The notes: generated by a model not told the origin, from the sequence alone. Shown: positions 15,662 through 24,494, counted from the stretch's first letter. The stretch: DNA of 29,754 nt from CAZOKN01 sp964580525 (GCA_964580525.1 CAZOKN010000023.1:1-29754), one strand, 5' to 3'. Numbers and translations: made by a program.

Positions 15662-17509
15662 ATGGAACTTAAAAAAAGTTCATTCTGTTTTCTCATCGCG
15701 ATAATGTTCGCCGGTCAGGCTTTTGCTTTGCCTACTGTTGCAGAAATAGAAGATTACGTACAACAGCAACGCTCTCAGGATAAACCTATAGAACTCACTA
15801 AACAGTTCGGCACTAACTTTGCCGAGCTGTTTATGAGTGGCCTTGATTTGCATGATGTCGATTTATCTGGTGCTAATTTAAGAGAGGTAAGTTTTTATGG
15901 CACTAATTTAAAAGGTGCTAACCTTTCGCATACAAACCTCATACAAACAGATTTATCTTCCGCCAATCTTGATGGCGCCGATCTTTCCGAAGCTGATTTA
16001 ACTGATAGCGATGCGCAAGAAGCATCATTCGATGGTGCTAACCTTTCAAAAGCTAAAATTCAAAATGCCACTTTCTCAAATAATAGCATGGTCGGTGCAA
16101 TTTTCGATGATGCCATAATAAATTCAACAAAAATGTATGGTTCTGATTTAAGCAAAACCAGTTTCAAGAATGCCAACATGTATGGTACTGACATGGAAGC
16201 AGCTAACCTAACAGAAGCCGATTTAACAAAAGCATACATGGAGGGCGTAAATCTTCAGAGTGCAAATTTATCCAAAGCAATTCTTACAAAAGTAAACCTA
16301 ACCGAGTCCATCCTTACAAAAGCCAATTTTCAACAAGCTAACCTCGTCGGCGCTAATTTAACCGAAACCATAGCAACCTCAACAATTTTCAAAGACTCTG
16401 ACATGTCAAAGTCCACTCTTTCCAAAGCAAATATGCTTGGTGCCAACATGCAGAATGTTAATCTATGGGGTGCAATAATGAAAGGCACAGTTTTTACAGG
16501 TGCCAATTTAGAAAAAGCCATTCTTGAAAGATCTTATCTTGAAGATGCAGATTTACGCACGATAAACCTACAAAGAGCTAACCTTAACGAATCAAATATA
16601 AAAAACGCCAATATGTACCAAGCAAGTCTGGTTCAATCTACTTTTCAAGGGGCTTCTTTAGTTGGCGTAGAATTAAATAACACCGACTTGCGTTCTGCTA
16701 ATTTGATAGAAGCAAATTTAACTCAGGCCTCACTATGGAATGCTAACCTCGTAGGCGCGAAATTAAACAATTCTGTATTAATAGGCACCAGTGTAAAAGA
16801 TTCAGATTTTTCAAATACTGATTTAGGTGGCGCAAAAGTTAAAAACTTACTTCTTATAAATGTTAAAGGACTTGATACTAAAATAGCTGGTCTCGCCAAA
16901 GATGGTGCATTGACAGACCTAAAAGATCTATCACAAGCCGCTGCTAATGGCGTTAATATGTCATATATGAATTTAAAAAATCTTGATCTTTCTAATATAG
17001 TTTTTAACGGTGGAATTTTAAAGAATGTTCTATTCTTACGCAGCAATCTTTCCGGTGCAAGCTTCAAAAATGCCAATTTAGATAATGCAAATTTTAACAT
17101 GGCTAATTTAGGTAATTCAAATTTTGAAAATGCCTCTATAAAAGAAGCTGATTTTACAAGATCAACTCTACAAGGGACTAACTTCAATGGTGCTAATCTT
17201 CAACAGTCCAACCTTGCCAACACAGAAATGTCTAAAGCAAGTTTTATAGGTGCAAATCTTACAAGTGCCAATTTAGAAGGATCTTCACTTGAAAAATCAA
17301 ATTTTTCCAAGGCAAATCTTAGCTATGCAAATTTCCATAGAACAGACTTAAGCAATATTATAGTATATGGAGCAGTAATTAATAATATCCAAGGAATTCA
17401 TACAAACGTCTTAAAAGAACTAGAGCAACGCACTCAAAACCAACCGGTAATCCAGGAGCAAAAGAGTGAAGATATCCAACAAAAACCTCAAGAGCAACAG
17501 CAACAATAA
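15662..17509 (+). CDS. Exported pentapeptide-repeat protein, long form (two beta-helix blocks)
   Basis: A 615-residue protein with a Sec signal peptide (hydrophobic core about 8-20, likely cleavage after AFA at 20-22), so it should act in the periplasm or at the outer surface. A short charged cap (about 25-53) ends in FGTNF. From about residue 61 to 398 the A(D/N)LXX repeats run in one unbroken phase, roughly 68 pentapeptides or 17 four-sided coils of a right-handed beta-helix. Residues 401-430 form an exact 30-residue interruption, after which repeats resume in the same phase to about 570. The tail (585-615) is rich in Gln and Glu. Repeats of this kind serve as rigid rods or binding surfaces; the specific function is unknown. 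Its start is 9 bp after asd, and its 3' end overlaps the bdhA start by 44 bp. A paralog lies at 24495. Confidence 0.9.
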   Translation: MELKKSSFCFLIAIMFAGQAFALPTVAEIEDYVQQQRSQDKPIELTKQFGTNFAELFMSGLDLHDVDLSGANLREVSFYGTNLKGANLSHTNLIQTDLSSANLDGADLSEADLTDSDAQEASFDGANLSKAKIQNATFSNNSMVGAIFDDAIINSTKMYGSDLSKTSFKNANMYGTDMEAANLTEADLTKAYMEGVNLQSANLSKAILTKVNLTESILTKANFQQANLVGANLTETIATSTIFKDSDMSKSTLSKANMLGANMQNVNLWGAIMKGTVFTGANLEKAILERSYLEDADLRTINLQRANLNESNIKNANMYQASLVQSTFQGASLVGVELNNTDLRSANLIEANLTQASLWNANLVGAKLNNSVLIGTSVKDSDFSNTDLGGAKVKNLLLINVKGLDTKIAGLAKDGALTDLKDLSQAAANGVNMSYMNLKNLDLSNIVFNGGILKNVLFLRSNLSGASFKNANLDNANFNMANLGNSNFENASIKEADFTRSTLQGTNFNGANLQQSNLANTEMSKASFIGANLTSANLEGSSLEKSNFSKANLSYANFHRTDLSNIIVYGAVINNIQGIHTNVLKELEQRTQNQPVIQEQKSEDIQQKPQEQQQQ

Positions 17510-18278
17510 AGTTGCCATAGTTACAGGATCCACCAGTGGAATTGGCAAAGGAATAGCCTATGCACTTGCAGCAACTGGCTATAACATCGTCTTAAATGGA
17601 ATTGCTTCTAAAAAAGAAATCGAATTATTAAAATCAGATATCTCATCAAAAAACAATATTGAAGTTATCTATTCTGAAGCTGACATGTCAAAGCCCAAAC
17701 AGATCAAGAAAATGATAGATGATACAGTAAAGAAACTTGGCCGTATTGACGTTCTGGTTAATAACGCAGGCATCCAACATGTTGACTATATACAAGATTT
17801 TCCTGATGAAAAATGGGATTCTATTATTGCTATAAATATGTCATCCGCTTTTCATGCTATAAAACATGCAGTTCCTCATATAAAACAACAACCACAGGGA
17901 AGAATTATAAATATAGCCTCCGCGCACGGCCTTGTTGCATCAGCAAAGAAAAGTGCCTACGTAGCGGCAAAACACGGCATTATAGGCCTTACAAAAGTTG
18001 TAGCTCTAGAAAATGCCGGCTCAGGAACAACATGTAATGCAATATGCCCTGGCTGGGTTTTAACACCATTAGTTCAGAAACAGATAGAAGCTATTGCCGC
18101 AAATGATAAAATTTCAGTAAAAGAAGCAGAAATAAAGCTTTTATCAGAAAAACAACCCTCAAAACAATTTGTAACTATTGAACAAGTTGGTCAATTAGTT
18201 ACTTATCTTTGTAGCGATGCAGCTAGTGCAATAACAGGCTCCAGCTTCTCAATAGATGGTGGATGGACAGCACAATAA
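17466..18278 (+). CDS. bdhA: D-3-hydroxybutyrate dehydrogenase (short-chain dehydrogenase family)
   Basis: BdhA interconverts 3-hydroxybutyrate and acetoacetate with NAD, usually for using or turning over poly-3-hydroxybutyrate. The 270-residue protein is a classical short-chain dehydrogenase: TGSTSGIGKG nucleotide loop (20-29), NNAGIQHV, the catalytic Ser in IASAHGLVAS and the YVAAKHG motif with the Tyr and Lys. ICPGWVLTPLVQKQIE and the C-terminal TGSSFSIDGGWTAQ are characteristic of the 3-hydroxybutyrate subgroup. The start is GTG at 17466, preceded by AGGAG seven bases upstream; there is no in-frame ATG before the fold begins, so the gene truly overlaps the preceding one by 44 bp in another frame. 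The N-terminus is about a dozen residues longer than usual. No polyhydroxybutyrate synthase or depolymerase gene lies nearby. Confidence 0.88.
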   Translation: MKISNKNLKSNSNNKVAIVTGSTSGIGKGIAYALAATGYNIVLNGIASKKEIELLKSDISSKNNIEVIYSEADMSKPKQIKKMIDDTVKKLGRIDVLVNNAGIQHVDYIQDFPDEKWDSIIAINMSSAFHAIKHAVPHIKQQPQGRIINIASAHGLVASAKKSAYVAAKHGIIGLTKVVALENAGSGTTCNAICPGWVLTPLVQKQIEAIAANDKISVKEAEIKLLSEKQPSKQFVTIEQVGQLVTYLCSDAASAITGSSFSIDGGWTAQ

Positions 18279-18308
18279 AAAAGGAGAGCATATCTGCCCC
18301 CCTTTTTT
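18277..18308. terminator. Bidirectional terminator-like hairpin between bdhA and rpmE
   Basis: AAAAAAGG at 18277-18284 pairs with CCTTTTTT at 18301-18308, with further partial pairing inside (GCA with TGC, two A.C mismatches). Each strand ends in a run of six T. It lies between convergent genes, so it can serve both. The stem is GC-poor, hence moderate confidence. Confidence 0.65.
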
Positions 18309-18327
18309 CAAATTCCATAAACAAATA

Positions 18328-18597
18328 CTAGCTATTTTTGTCTTCAGCTTTTTTGGCATCAGACTTCTTCGCGGAACCAAAGTTGATATTTCCAAATTTC
18401 TTGTTAAACCCAGCAATACGGCCAGCTCTTTCATTAACTAACACACCACCGCCAGTCCAAGCCGGATGAGTATTAGGATCGATATCAAGCTGATAAGTAG
18501 TCCCCTTTTCGCCGTACGTAGAACGTGTTTTAAAGGAGTCACCATTAGTCATTTTGACTGTTATTTCATGGTAATCCGGGTGTATATCAGGCTTCAT
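18328..18597 (-). CDS. rpmE: 50S ribosomal protein L31, zinc-free (Cys-less) type
   Basis: L31 is a small protein of the large ribosomal subunit that bridges to the small subunit. The 89-residue product starts MKPDIHPDYHEITVKMTNGD and has the family motifs TRSTYG and DIDPNTHPAWTGGG. The Cys residues that bind zinc in many L31 proteins are absent, the usual state in alphaproteobacteria. The tail is Lys-rich. The ATG at 18597 has GGAGA at the right distance and gives the standard N-terminus. The frame also opens at 18672, directly after the stop of the upstream gene, which would add 25 residues unlike L31; I regard this as unused. Confidence 0.95.
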   Translation of the reverse strand: MKPDIHPDYHEITVKMTNGDSFKTRSTYGEKGTTYQLDIDPNTHPAWTGGGVLVNERAGRIAGFNKKFGNINFGSAKKSDAKKAEDKNS

Positions 18598-18672
18598 CAC
18601 TATCTCCAAATCTCTTATATTCTCTAAAGAAAGAGGTGCCTTATACAATAGATAAGACAGATAATCAAGCAT

Positions 18673-19950
18673 TCATTTTGCTGTTACCTTAGAAATTTTT
18701 TTAACCAAAACACTGGTTATCTGGTTATTGTTTTTCTTAAGAATTTTGAACCTAAAGCCGAAAAACCTGAATTCTTGACCAACGTCAGGTATATATTCTG
18801 CCTGATTTATAAGCAAACCAGCGATTGTAGCCGCTTCCTCATCTGGCAGTTTCCAGTCAAGCTGACGATTTATATCACGTATATTGATATCTCCACGAAT
18901 GCGGTAAGAACCGCTTTTCAGCTTTTTTATACCCGTAGAAACCTTATCATGCTCATCATCAATCTGGCCGACAATTTCTTCTAAAATATCCTCCAAAGTA
19001 ACCAATCCTACCAAATCACCATATTCATCTACTACAAATGCCATATGGTTGCGTTTTTCACGGAATTGTAACAATTGATTACTTAGCATATTAGTTTCTG
19101 GTACAAACCATGGCTCTTTTGCTATTTCCATGATTTTAAGATTTTCAACAATTCCATCATGTTCCTTAAGAGCTTTTAGTAAAGCTTTTGCGTGCAATAA
19201 ACCCACTATATTATCGGTAGTATCCTTCCATAAAGGTATTCTTGTATATTCACTCTCCAAAACGAATTTAATGATTTCTGCAGTAGGTTTATCAACATCT
19301 ATGGAATAAATATTTTTTCTATGCACCATAATATCACCAACTTCTGTCTCCGAAAGATCAAGAATACTACCCAACATATCCCTATCAGGCTTTACCACTT
19401 TGCCCTCGCGATGATGCAATTCTATAGTACCACGCAATTCGTCTATCGGCGATATCATTTCAGGACGGTGCTTGCCGCCGAAAACTTTAAGCAAAATATT
19501 TACTATAATTTGCACCATTTTAGTGAATGGCGTTGATATTTTTATAAAAAATAGCAATGCAGGTGCAACTTTTAGCGATACACTTACAGAATTATAAACC
19601 GCATACGTTTTAGGCAATACTTCAGCACAAACAACTGTTAAAACTGTCATTAATATAGTTGAATATAAGACACCACTTTCTTCACCATAAGATGATATGG
19701 CAATACTTGTGGCAATTGATGAAGCAAATATATTAACCGCGGTATTACCAAGCAATATGCTGCCTATCATTTTTTCTTTATTGCTACGCAGCTTGGTAAC
19801 CAAAATAGCTCTTTTGTTGCCATTAGTTTTTAGCTTATATATTTTCGCACGCGAAGCTGCAGTTAAAGCTGTCTCGGCTGCAGAAAAAAACGCAGATGCC
19901 AGTATAAGAAGAGAGACCGCTATAAGCGGCCAGAAGTGACCAGATTCCAT
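18673..19950 (-). CDS. CNNM/CorC/HlyC-family membrane protein with tandem CBS domains
   Basis: The 425-residue product has an N-terminal DUF21 (CNNM) membrane domain with about four hydrophobic segments and the SAAETALTAASRAKI motif. Two CBS domains follow (MVHRKNIYSIDVDKP onward, then the EYGDLVGLVTLEDILEEIVGQ block) and a C-terminal CorC_HlyC domain (SYRIRGDINIRDIN). Proteins of this family are linked to Mg/Co transport or resistance and to membrane stress; the precise role here is not known. The frame opens at a GTG at 20007, but the extra 19 residues coincide with a hairpin after aroB, so I prefer the ATG at 19950, although neither start has a strong ribosome site. rpmE begins 75 bp downstream. 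Confidence 0.88.
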   Translation of the reverse strand: MESGHFWPLIAVSLLILASAFFSAAETALTAASRAKIYKLKTNGNKRAILVTKLRSNKEKMIGSILLGNTAVNIFASSIATSIAISSYGEESGVLYSTILMTVLTVVCAEVLPKTYAVYNSVSVSLKVAPALLFFIKISTPFTKMVQIIVNILLKVFGGKHRPEMISPIDELRGTIELHHREGKVVKPDRDMLGSILDLSETEVGDIMVHRKNIYSIDVDKPTAEIIKFVLESEYTRIPLWKDTTDNIVGLLHAKALLKALKEHDGIVENLKIMEIAKEPWFVPETNMLSNQLLQFREKRNHMAFVVDEYGDLVGLVTLEDILEEIVGQIDDEHDKVSTGIKKLKSGSYRIRGDINIRDINRQLDWKLPDEEAATIAGLLINQAEYIPDVGQEFRFFGFRFKILKKNNNQITSVLVKKISKVTAK

Positions 19951-19988
19951 TATAAATAAACAAGTTAGTGTTAAGTACAAGTGTAAAA

Positions 19989-20006
19989 TGCAAGCAAAAA
20001 CTTGCA
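19989..20006 (-). terminator. Hairpin between aroB and the CorC-like gene
   Basis: TGCAAG at 19989-19994 pairs with CTTGCA at 20001-20006 around a six-base loop, extended by an outer AAGTG/CACTT pair. On the minus strand it is followed by TTTT. It may weakly terminate aroK-aroB transcription. Its position supports the downstream start of the next gene. Confidence 0.45.
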
Positions 20007-20021
20007 CCTTGCACTTATATT

Positions 20022-21137
20022 CTACACCTTCAAAAACATTTTTATAGTATCAGAAACAAATTTCCTATCAATGGATTTTTCAATAAAAGCATCACCAATG
20101 CCTTTAACGAGAATAAATACAACTTTTCCGTCTACTACTTTTTTATCGTGAGAAATAATTTCCATAATCTCTTTAACGTCCCATTTTTTCTTTATTTGGG
20201 AAGGGTGCACAGGCAATCCGGCTTTTTTCAAATGGCTAGTAACTTTTTCTACATCTGATTTTGAGCAATATCCAAGCTTTTCAGACAGGAAAAATGCAAA
20301 TACCATTCCTATGGCAACGGCTTCGCCATGCAGTAATTTTCCGCTATAGCCCATTTGTTGTTCCAAAGCATGGCCAAAAGTATGACCAAGATTTAATAAC
20401 GCACGCACATCAGATTCTTTTTCATCCCGTGCAACAATATCTGCCTTCGCTTCACAGCTTTTATGAATAATATATTTCAGTGCTTCAACATCTTTAGCTA
20501 AAACTTTCTTCAAGTTATTTTCTAGCCAATTGAAAAATTCTTTATCACCCAGTAAACCGTACTTAACAACCTCAGCATATCCAGCCAAAAATTCTCTTTT
20601 CGGTAGAGTATTAAGCGCATAAATATCAGCTAGAACAAGCCTTGGCTGATAAAAAGCTCCTATAAGATTCTTGCCAAATTTGTTATTAATTCCAGTTTTC
20701 CCCCCAACAGAACTATCTACTTGTGAAAGTAGAGTTGTAGGTATTTGGATAAAATCGACACCACGCATCAAAACACTTGCTGCAAAACCTGTTAAATCAC
20801 CAATTACCCCTCCACCGAAAGCAACGATAACTGACTTTCTTTCCGGTGTCTTAAGCTCAAACAGACTATCTAATAATTTCTCAAAAACTTTAAAGCTTTT
20901 AGTTTTTTCGCCTGGCTTAAGTATCACGTCAAAAGTTTTAATCTCAGCTTTTTTCAGAGAGTTTTTGAAGCTCTTTAGATGTGCCGTAGCAACATTTTCA
21001 TCAGTCACAACATAAACATAACCACCTCTGGCTATCTTTTTTATATATTCACCAGCTTCATTGATAAGATTTTGGCCAATGACAATGTCATAACCACGCT
21101 CACCCAACTCAACTTTCAAAATTTTATTAGTGCTCAC
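20022..21137 (-). CDS. aroB: 3-dehydroquinate synthase
   Basis: AroB converts DAHP to 3-dehydroquinate, the second step of the shikimate pathway. The 371-residue protein has the NAD-binding GGGVIGDLTGFAASVLMRG segment, the PTTLLSQVDSSVGGKTGIN block that lines the active site, and the zinc ligands in NLGHTFGHALE and HGEAVAIGM. The length is typical. The start is GTG, overlapping the aroK stop by four bases (GTGA), a tight translational coupling. A working shikimate pathway implies some autonomy in aromatic amino acids or folate. Confidence 0.97.
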   Translation of the reverse strand: MSTNKILKVELGERGYDIVIGQNLINEAGEYIKKIARGGYVYVVTDENVATAHLKSFKNSLKKAEIKTFDVILKPGEKTKSFKVFEKLLDSLFELKTPERKSVIVAFGGGVIGDLTGFAASVLMRGVDFIQIPTTLLSQVDSSVGGKTGINNKFGKNLIGAFYQPRLVLADIYALNTLPKREFLAGYAEVVKYGLLGDKEFFNWLENNLKKVLAKDVEALKYIIHKSCEAKADIVARDEKESDVRALLNLGHTFGHALEQQMGYSGKLLHGEAVAIGMVFAFFLSEKLGYCSKSDVEKVTSHLKKAGLPVHPSQIKKKWDVKEIMEIISHDKKVVDGKVVFILVKGIGDAFIEKSIDRKFVSDTIKMFLKV

Positions 21138-21661
21138 TTTATGGCCTCTATTATTCTACCAACAACGATTTTATGCTCTCCCGTTGAAGTATCAACAGTT
21201 ATATCGGCTTTTTTATATATAGGATAACGTTTTTCTATCAAATCTTTCAATATCTTAGCCTTATCTCCACCTTCAAGCAATGGCCGGTTGTTTTTTCTTG
21301 ATACCCTGTCCAGCAAAACATCAAAATCCGCCCTTATCCAAACTGATATAGCTTTATTTTCTACCAAAGACCTAATTTTTTCACTCATGAAAGCACCACC
21401 ACCGGTAGCCAAAATACAAGGTTTTTGCGATATTAAGTTATTTAAAACTTCTTCTTCAAGGTTTCTGAAATACGGTTCACCATGTTTTTGAAAAATTTCC
21501 GGTATGGCCATATTCTCACGTTTCTCTATTTCAATATCCAAATCAAAAAACTCGACTCCTATTTCACTAGCCAGTCTTCTCCCTATGGCAGATTTACCAC
21601 AACCCATCATACCTACAAGAACCACACTCTTTTTTAGTTTTATTTGAGACTTGTTAGCCAT
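21134..21661 (-). CDS. aroK: Shikimate kinase
   Basis: AroK phosphorylates shikimate at the 3-hydroxyl using ATP, the fifth step of the shikimate pathway. The 175-residue protein has Walker A (GMMGCGKSAIG), the substrate-binding DLD motif (FFDLDIEIE), the FRNLEEEVL segment and LATGGGAF. The length is normal. It overlaps aroB by four bases, as the aroK-aroB pair does in many proteobacteria. It is divergent from xerD; the 81-bp gap between them must hold both promoters, with overlapping TATACT (minus) and TATAAA (plus) boxes near 21710-21717 as weak candidates. Confidence 0.96.
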   Translation of the reverse strand: MANKSQIKLKKSVVLVGMMGCGKSAIGRRLASEIGVEFFDLDIEIEKRENMAIPEIFQKHGEPYFRNLEEEVLNNLISQKPCILATGGGAFMSEKIRSLVENKAISVWIRADFDVLLDRVSRKNNRPLLEGGDKAKILKDLIEKRYPIYKKADITVDTSTGEHKIVVGRIIEAIK

Positions 21662-21742
21662 TTATGTTGCAAAGCCTATCTATTTATTGATGATGCAAGA
21701 GAGAGTATCAGTATAAAGAAAAAACTTACGTGTAAAGTAAAA

Positions 21743-22669
21743 ATGAACAATTACATAGAATCCTTTCTTGAAATGATGGCTGCTGAAAAAGGTGCCGCAA
21801 AAAATACGCTAGATTCGTATCGCAGGGATTTACTTGATGTTGCCAGCTTTATTACAAAACATAATCTTGATGTACTAACTCTGAAAAGCGAAGATTTACG
21901 TAAATATTTCATAAGTCTTGATGCTCAGGCTTTGTCTTCTAGGACCATTGCAAGGCGCCTTTCTAGCATAAAACACCTATTTAAATTTTTGTATAATGAC
22001 AACATAAGACAGGATAACCCTTCCCTATCTCTTGATGCACCAAAATCTTCAAAATCGTTACCTAAGCACTTAACTGAAGCAGAAGTTGAATTGTTACTCA
22101 CAACTGCCCATAGCGATAAAAGTGCAGAAGGATTGCGCATGACAGCATTAATCGAATTACTGTATGCCTCAGGCATGCGCGTTTCCGAAATGGTTATGCT
22201 AAAAATGAATGCCTTACAGAAAATTAATATTAGCGGTAAAATCACTTTAAGAGATTTCATAATTTTAAAAGGCAAAGGCAACAAGGAAAGATTAGTTCCA
22301 CTCAATAAAAGTGCCATTGCAGCCCTGGAAGAATATTTAAAAATAAGAAATTTTTTTATAAAAACACATACAGAAAAAAATATCTGGGTTTTCGCCTCAA
22401 ATTCTAGAGAAGGATTTCTTACCAGACAACGTTTTCATCAATTATTAAAAGAATTAGCGCTAAATTCTGGCATTGACCCTGAGAAAGTTTCACCACACGT
22501 TATACGCCATTCTTTTGCAAGCCATTTGCTAAATCATGGTGCAGATTTGCGTGTATTGCAGGAATTGCTCGGCCATTCCGATATTTCTACAACTCAGATA
22601 TATACACATATACTAAATGAGCGTATGAAAAAACTTGTGGAAGAACATCATCCTTTGGCAAAAGTATGA
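21743..22669 (+). CDS. xerD: Site-specific tyrosine recombinase XerD
   Basis: XerD, with XerC, resolves chromosome dimers at the dif site during division. The 308-residue protein has the N-terminal SAM-like core-binding domain and the catalytic domain with the full active set: Arg146 (GMRVSE), Lys178 (LKGKGNKER), His252 and Arg255 (HVIRHSFASHLL), His278 (LLGHSDISTT) and nucleophile Tyr287. The frame opens at 21644, but the ATG at 21743 gives the family N-terminus (NNYIESFLEMMAAEKG). XerD rather than XerC is favoured by the overall sequence and by its place beside aroK, as in other alphaproteobacteria, but XerC cannot be fully excluded. The stop overlaps the next start by four bases (ATGA). 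Confidence 0.9.
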   Translation: MNNYIESFLEMMAAEKGAAKNTLDSYRRDLLDVASFITKHNLDVLTLKSEDLRKYFISLDAQALSSRTIARRLSSIKHLFKFLYNDNIRQDNPSLSLDAPKSSKSLPKHLTEAEVELLLTTAHSDKSAEGLRMTALIELLYASGMRVSEMVMLKMNALQKINISGKITLRDFIILKGKGNKERLVPLNKSAIAALEEYLKIRNFFIKTHTEKNIWVFASNSREGFLTRQRFHQLLKELALNSGIDPEKVSPHVIRHSFASHLLNHGADLRVLQELLGHSDISTTQIYTHILNERMKKLVEEHHPLAKV

Positions 22670-24432
22670 TAAAATTTACTATAAAAAAATTTTATTATGA
22701 CATTCTAGTCCTTGGTGCTGGCGGAGCAGGACTCATGGCTGCTGTTCATGCCTCACGCAGCGGACTCAAAACAGCCTGCATAAGCAAAGTTTCTCCTACT
22801 CGAAGTCATACCGTAGCCGCAAAAGGCGGCATTAACGCCGCACTTGGCAATGTAACAAAGGATGATTGGCGTTGGCATATGTATGACACAGTTCGAGGTG
22901 GCGACTGGCTAGGAGATCAGGATGCTATTGAATATATGTGCCAGAATGCTAGTAGCGTTATATTAGAATTGGAAAAAATGGGTGTACCATTTTCGCGTGG
23001 AGAAAATGGAAAAATATACCAACGCATTTATGGTGGACAATCCTCTGATTTCGGAAAAGGCAAAGCACCACACCGTGCATGTGCTGTAGCTGATAAAACC
23101 GGCCATGCTATTCTTCACACGCTCTATCAACAAGCCATAAAAAACAAAACCAGCTTCTTTATCAACCATTTTGCTATCGATTTAATTATGGATACAGATG
23201 AATGTCGCGGAGTTGTTACCTGGGATATTGAAAATGGTGAGATATGTATATTCCGTTCTCATAAATTAATCATCGCCACAGGTGGTTATGGCCAAGCCTA
23301 TGAAACAAGCACATCTTCCAGCATATGCACAGGTGATGGTGGAGCTATGGTTTTGCGCGCCGGCTTGCCTTTGCAAGATATGGAATTTATTCAGTTTCAT
23401 CCGACTGGATTGTATGGATCAGGTTTTTTAATAACAGAAGCAGCACGCAGTGAAGGTGCTTTCCTCATAAATTCCGACGGTGAGCGTTTTATGGAACGTT
23501 ATGCCCCAGCCTATAAAGATTTAGCACCACGCGATGTTATTGCTCGTGCGATGTCACAGGAAATCATAGAGGGCCGAGGTACTGGTGCAAATCGTGATCA
23601 TTTGTTGCTATGCCTACAACATTTAGACAAAGAAACTATATTAAAAAAACTTCCAGCCGTTTACGAAAGCTCTCTAACTTTTGCTAAAGTTGATCCAACA
23701 ATTGAGGCAATTCCGGTACTACCATCAGTACATTACACAATGGGTGGAATACCTACTAATAAGTACTGTGAAGTTATGAGTGATGACAAAAAAATTATAC
23801 CTGGACTTCTAGCAATTGGCGAAGCAGCTTGTCTATCAATTCACGGAGCCAACAGATTGGGTTGCAATTCTCTTCTGGATTTGGTGGTTTTTGGAAAATT
23901 AGCTGTCGAACATGCTTGCAAAGATTTTCAACCACATAAAGAGCTTCGCAACGAAGCCGAGCCAGCTATAGAAAAAATAAATAAATTATTGTCCAAAAAG
24001 GGTGGCCATAAAAATCATATCTTAAAAACAGAATTACAAAAAACTATGGCCAGTTATTGCGGTGTTTTCAAAAATGAAGAACTCCTAACGACAGGCGTTA
24101 AAAACCTAAAACAAATTTTTGATCAAATCATTGAAGGCACAAATGTTTCCGAAAAATCTTTAATGTGGAATAATTCGCTTTTGGAAGCATTAGAACTGGA
24201 AAACATTGCTCTGCAAGCCCTGGCAACTATGGAGCTTTCTCTAAACAGAAATGAGAGTCGTGGCAGCCATTTCCGTGAAGATTATCCTGAACGTAATGAT
24301 AGAAAATGGCAAAAACATAGCCTTATATTTATCGATGACAAAGGTAAAAGCAAAATCTCCTACCGTAAAGTTCGTAATGATACTGTAGATAAGTCACTAC
24401 CAGAATTTCTACCTGAAAAAAGGAAGTACTAG
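22666..24432 (+). CDS. sdhA: Succinate dehydrogenase flavoprotein-like protein, divergent SdhA
   Basis: The 588-residue protein belongs to the SdhA/FrdA family, the FAD subunit that oxidises succinate to fumarate. FAD-binding GAGGAG is at 17-22, and the covalent flavin His is His48 in SHTVAAKGG. The catalytic set is intact: HPTG (His245), Thr257, Glu258 and Arg261, Arg294 in the RDVIARAM segment, HYTMGG (His356) and HGANRLG (Arg397). The sequence departs from ordinary alphaproteobacterial SdhA at conserved spots: TEAARSEGA for TEGARGEGG, SSSICTGDG for SAHTCTGDG, and Cys400 in place of Ser. sdhB, sdhC and sdhD are not adjacent; instead it is coupled to xerD by an ATGA overlap. It may be the only SdhA, separated from its partners, or a second flavoprotein with another role. 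Confidence 0.85.
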   Translation: MIKFTIKKFYYDILVLGAGGAGLMAAVHASRSGLKTACISKVSPTRSHTVAAKGGINAALGNVTKDDWRWHMYDTVRGGDWLGDQDAIEYMCQNASSVILELEKMGVPFSRGENGKIYQRIYGGQSSDFGKGKAPHRACAVADKTGHAILHTLYQQAIKNKTSFFINHFAIDLIMDTDECRGVVTWDIENGEICIFRSHKLIIATGGYGQAYETSTSSSICTGDGGAMVLRAGLPLQDMEFIQFHPTGLYGSGFLITEAARSEGAFLINSDGERFMERYAPAYKDLAPRDVIARAMSQEIIEGRGTGANRDHLLLCLQHLDKETILKKLPAVYESSLTFAKVDPTIEAIPVLPSVHYTMGGIPTNKYCEVMSDDKKIIPGLLAIGEAACLSIHGANRLGCNSLLDLVVFGKLAVEHACKDFQPHKELRNEAEPAIEKINKLLSKKGGHKNHILKTELQKTMASYCGVFKNEELLTTGVKNLKQIFDQIIEGTNVSEKSLMWNNSLLEALELENIALQALATMELSLNRNESRGSHFREDYPERNDRKWQKHSLIFIDDKGKSKISYRKVRNDTVDKSLPEFLPEKRKY

Positions 24433-24494
24433 AAGTTTCTGATAATAAATGATATTTTCCTATCATCAGCAACATATAATCATAATGGCATAAA

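Noticed and set aside
16723..17187. Long open frames on the minus strand over the pentapeptide-repeat genes (also 16330-16521, 24989-25363, 25421-25714)
   Set aside because: They arise from the regular codon pattern of the repeats on the plus strand. They encode low-complexity Leu/Ala/Phe/Lys-rich products and have no matching neighbours or starts.
17813..18037. 74-residue plus-strand frame inside bdhA
   Set aside because: Out-of-frame shadow with a Ser/Tyr/Arg-rich product of no recognisable family.
18598..18672. 25-residue N-terminal extension of L31 beginning directly after the upstream stop
   Set aside because: L31 proteins begin at MKxDIHP; that ATG has its own GGAGA site, and the extension has none.
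21644..21742. Longer N-terminus of XerD beginning at 21644
   Set aside because: It would run through the aroK start and the divergent promoter gap, and adds residues not seen in XerD.
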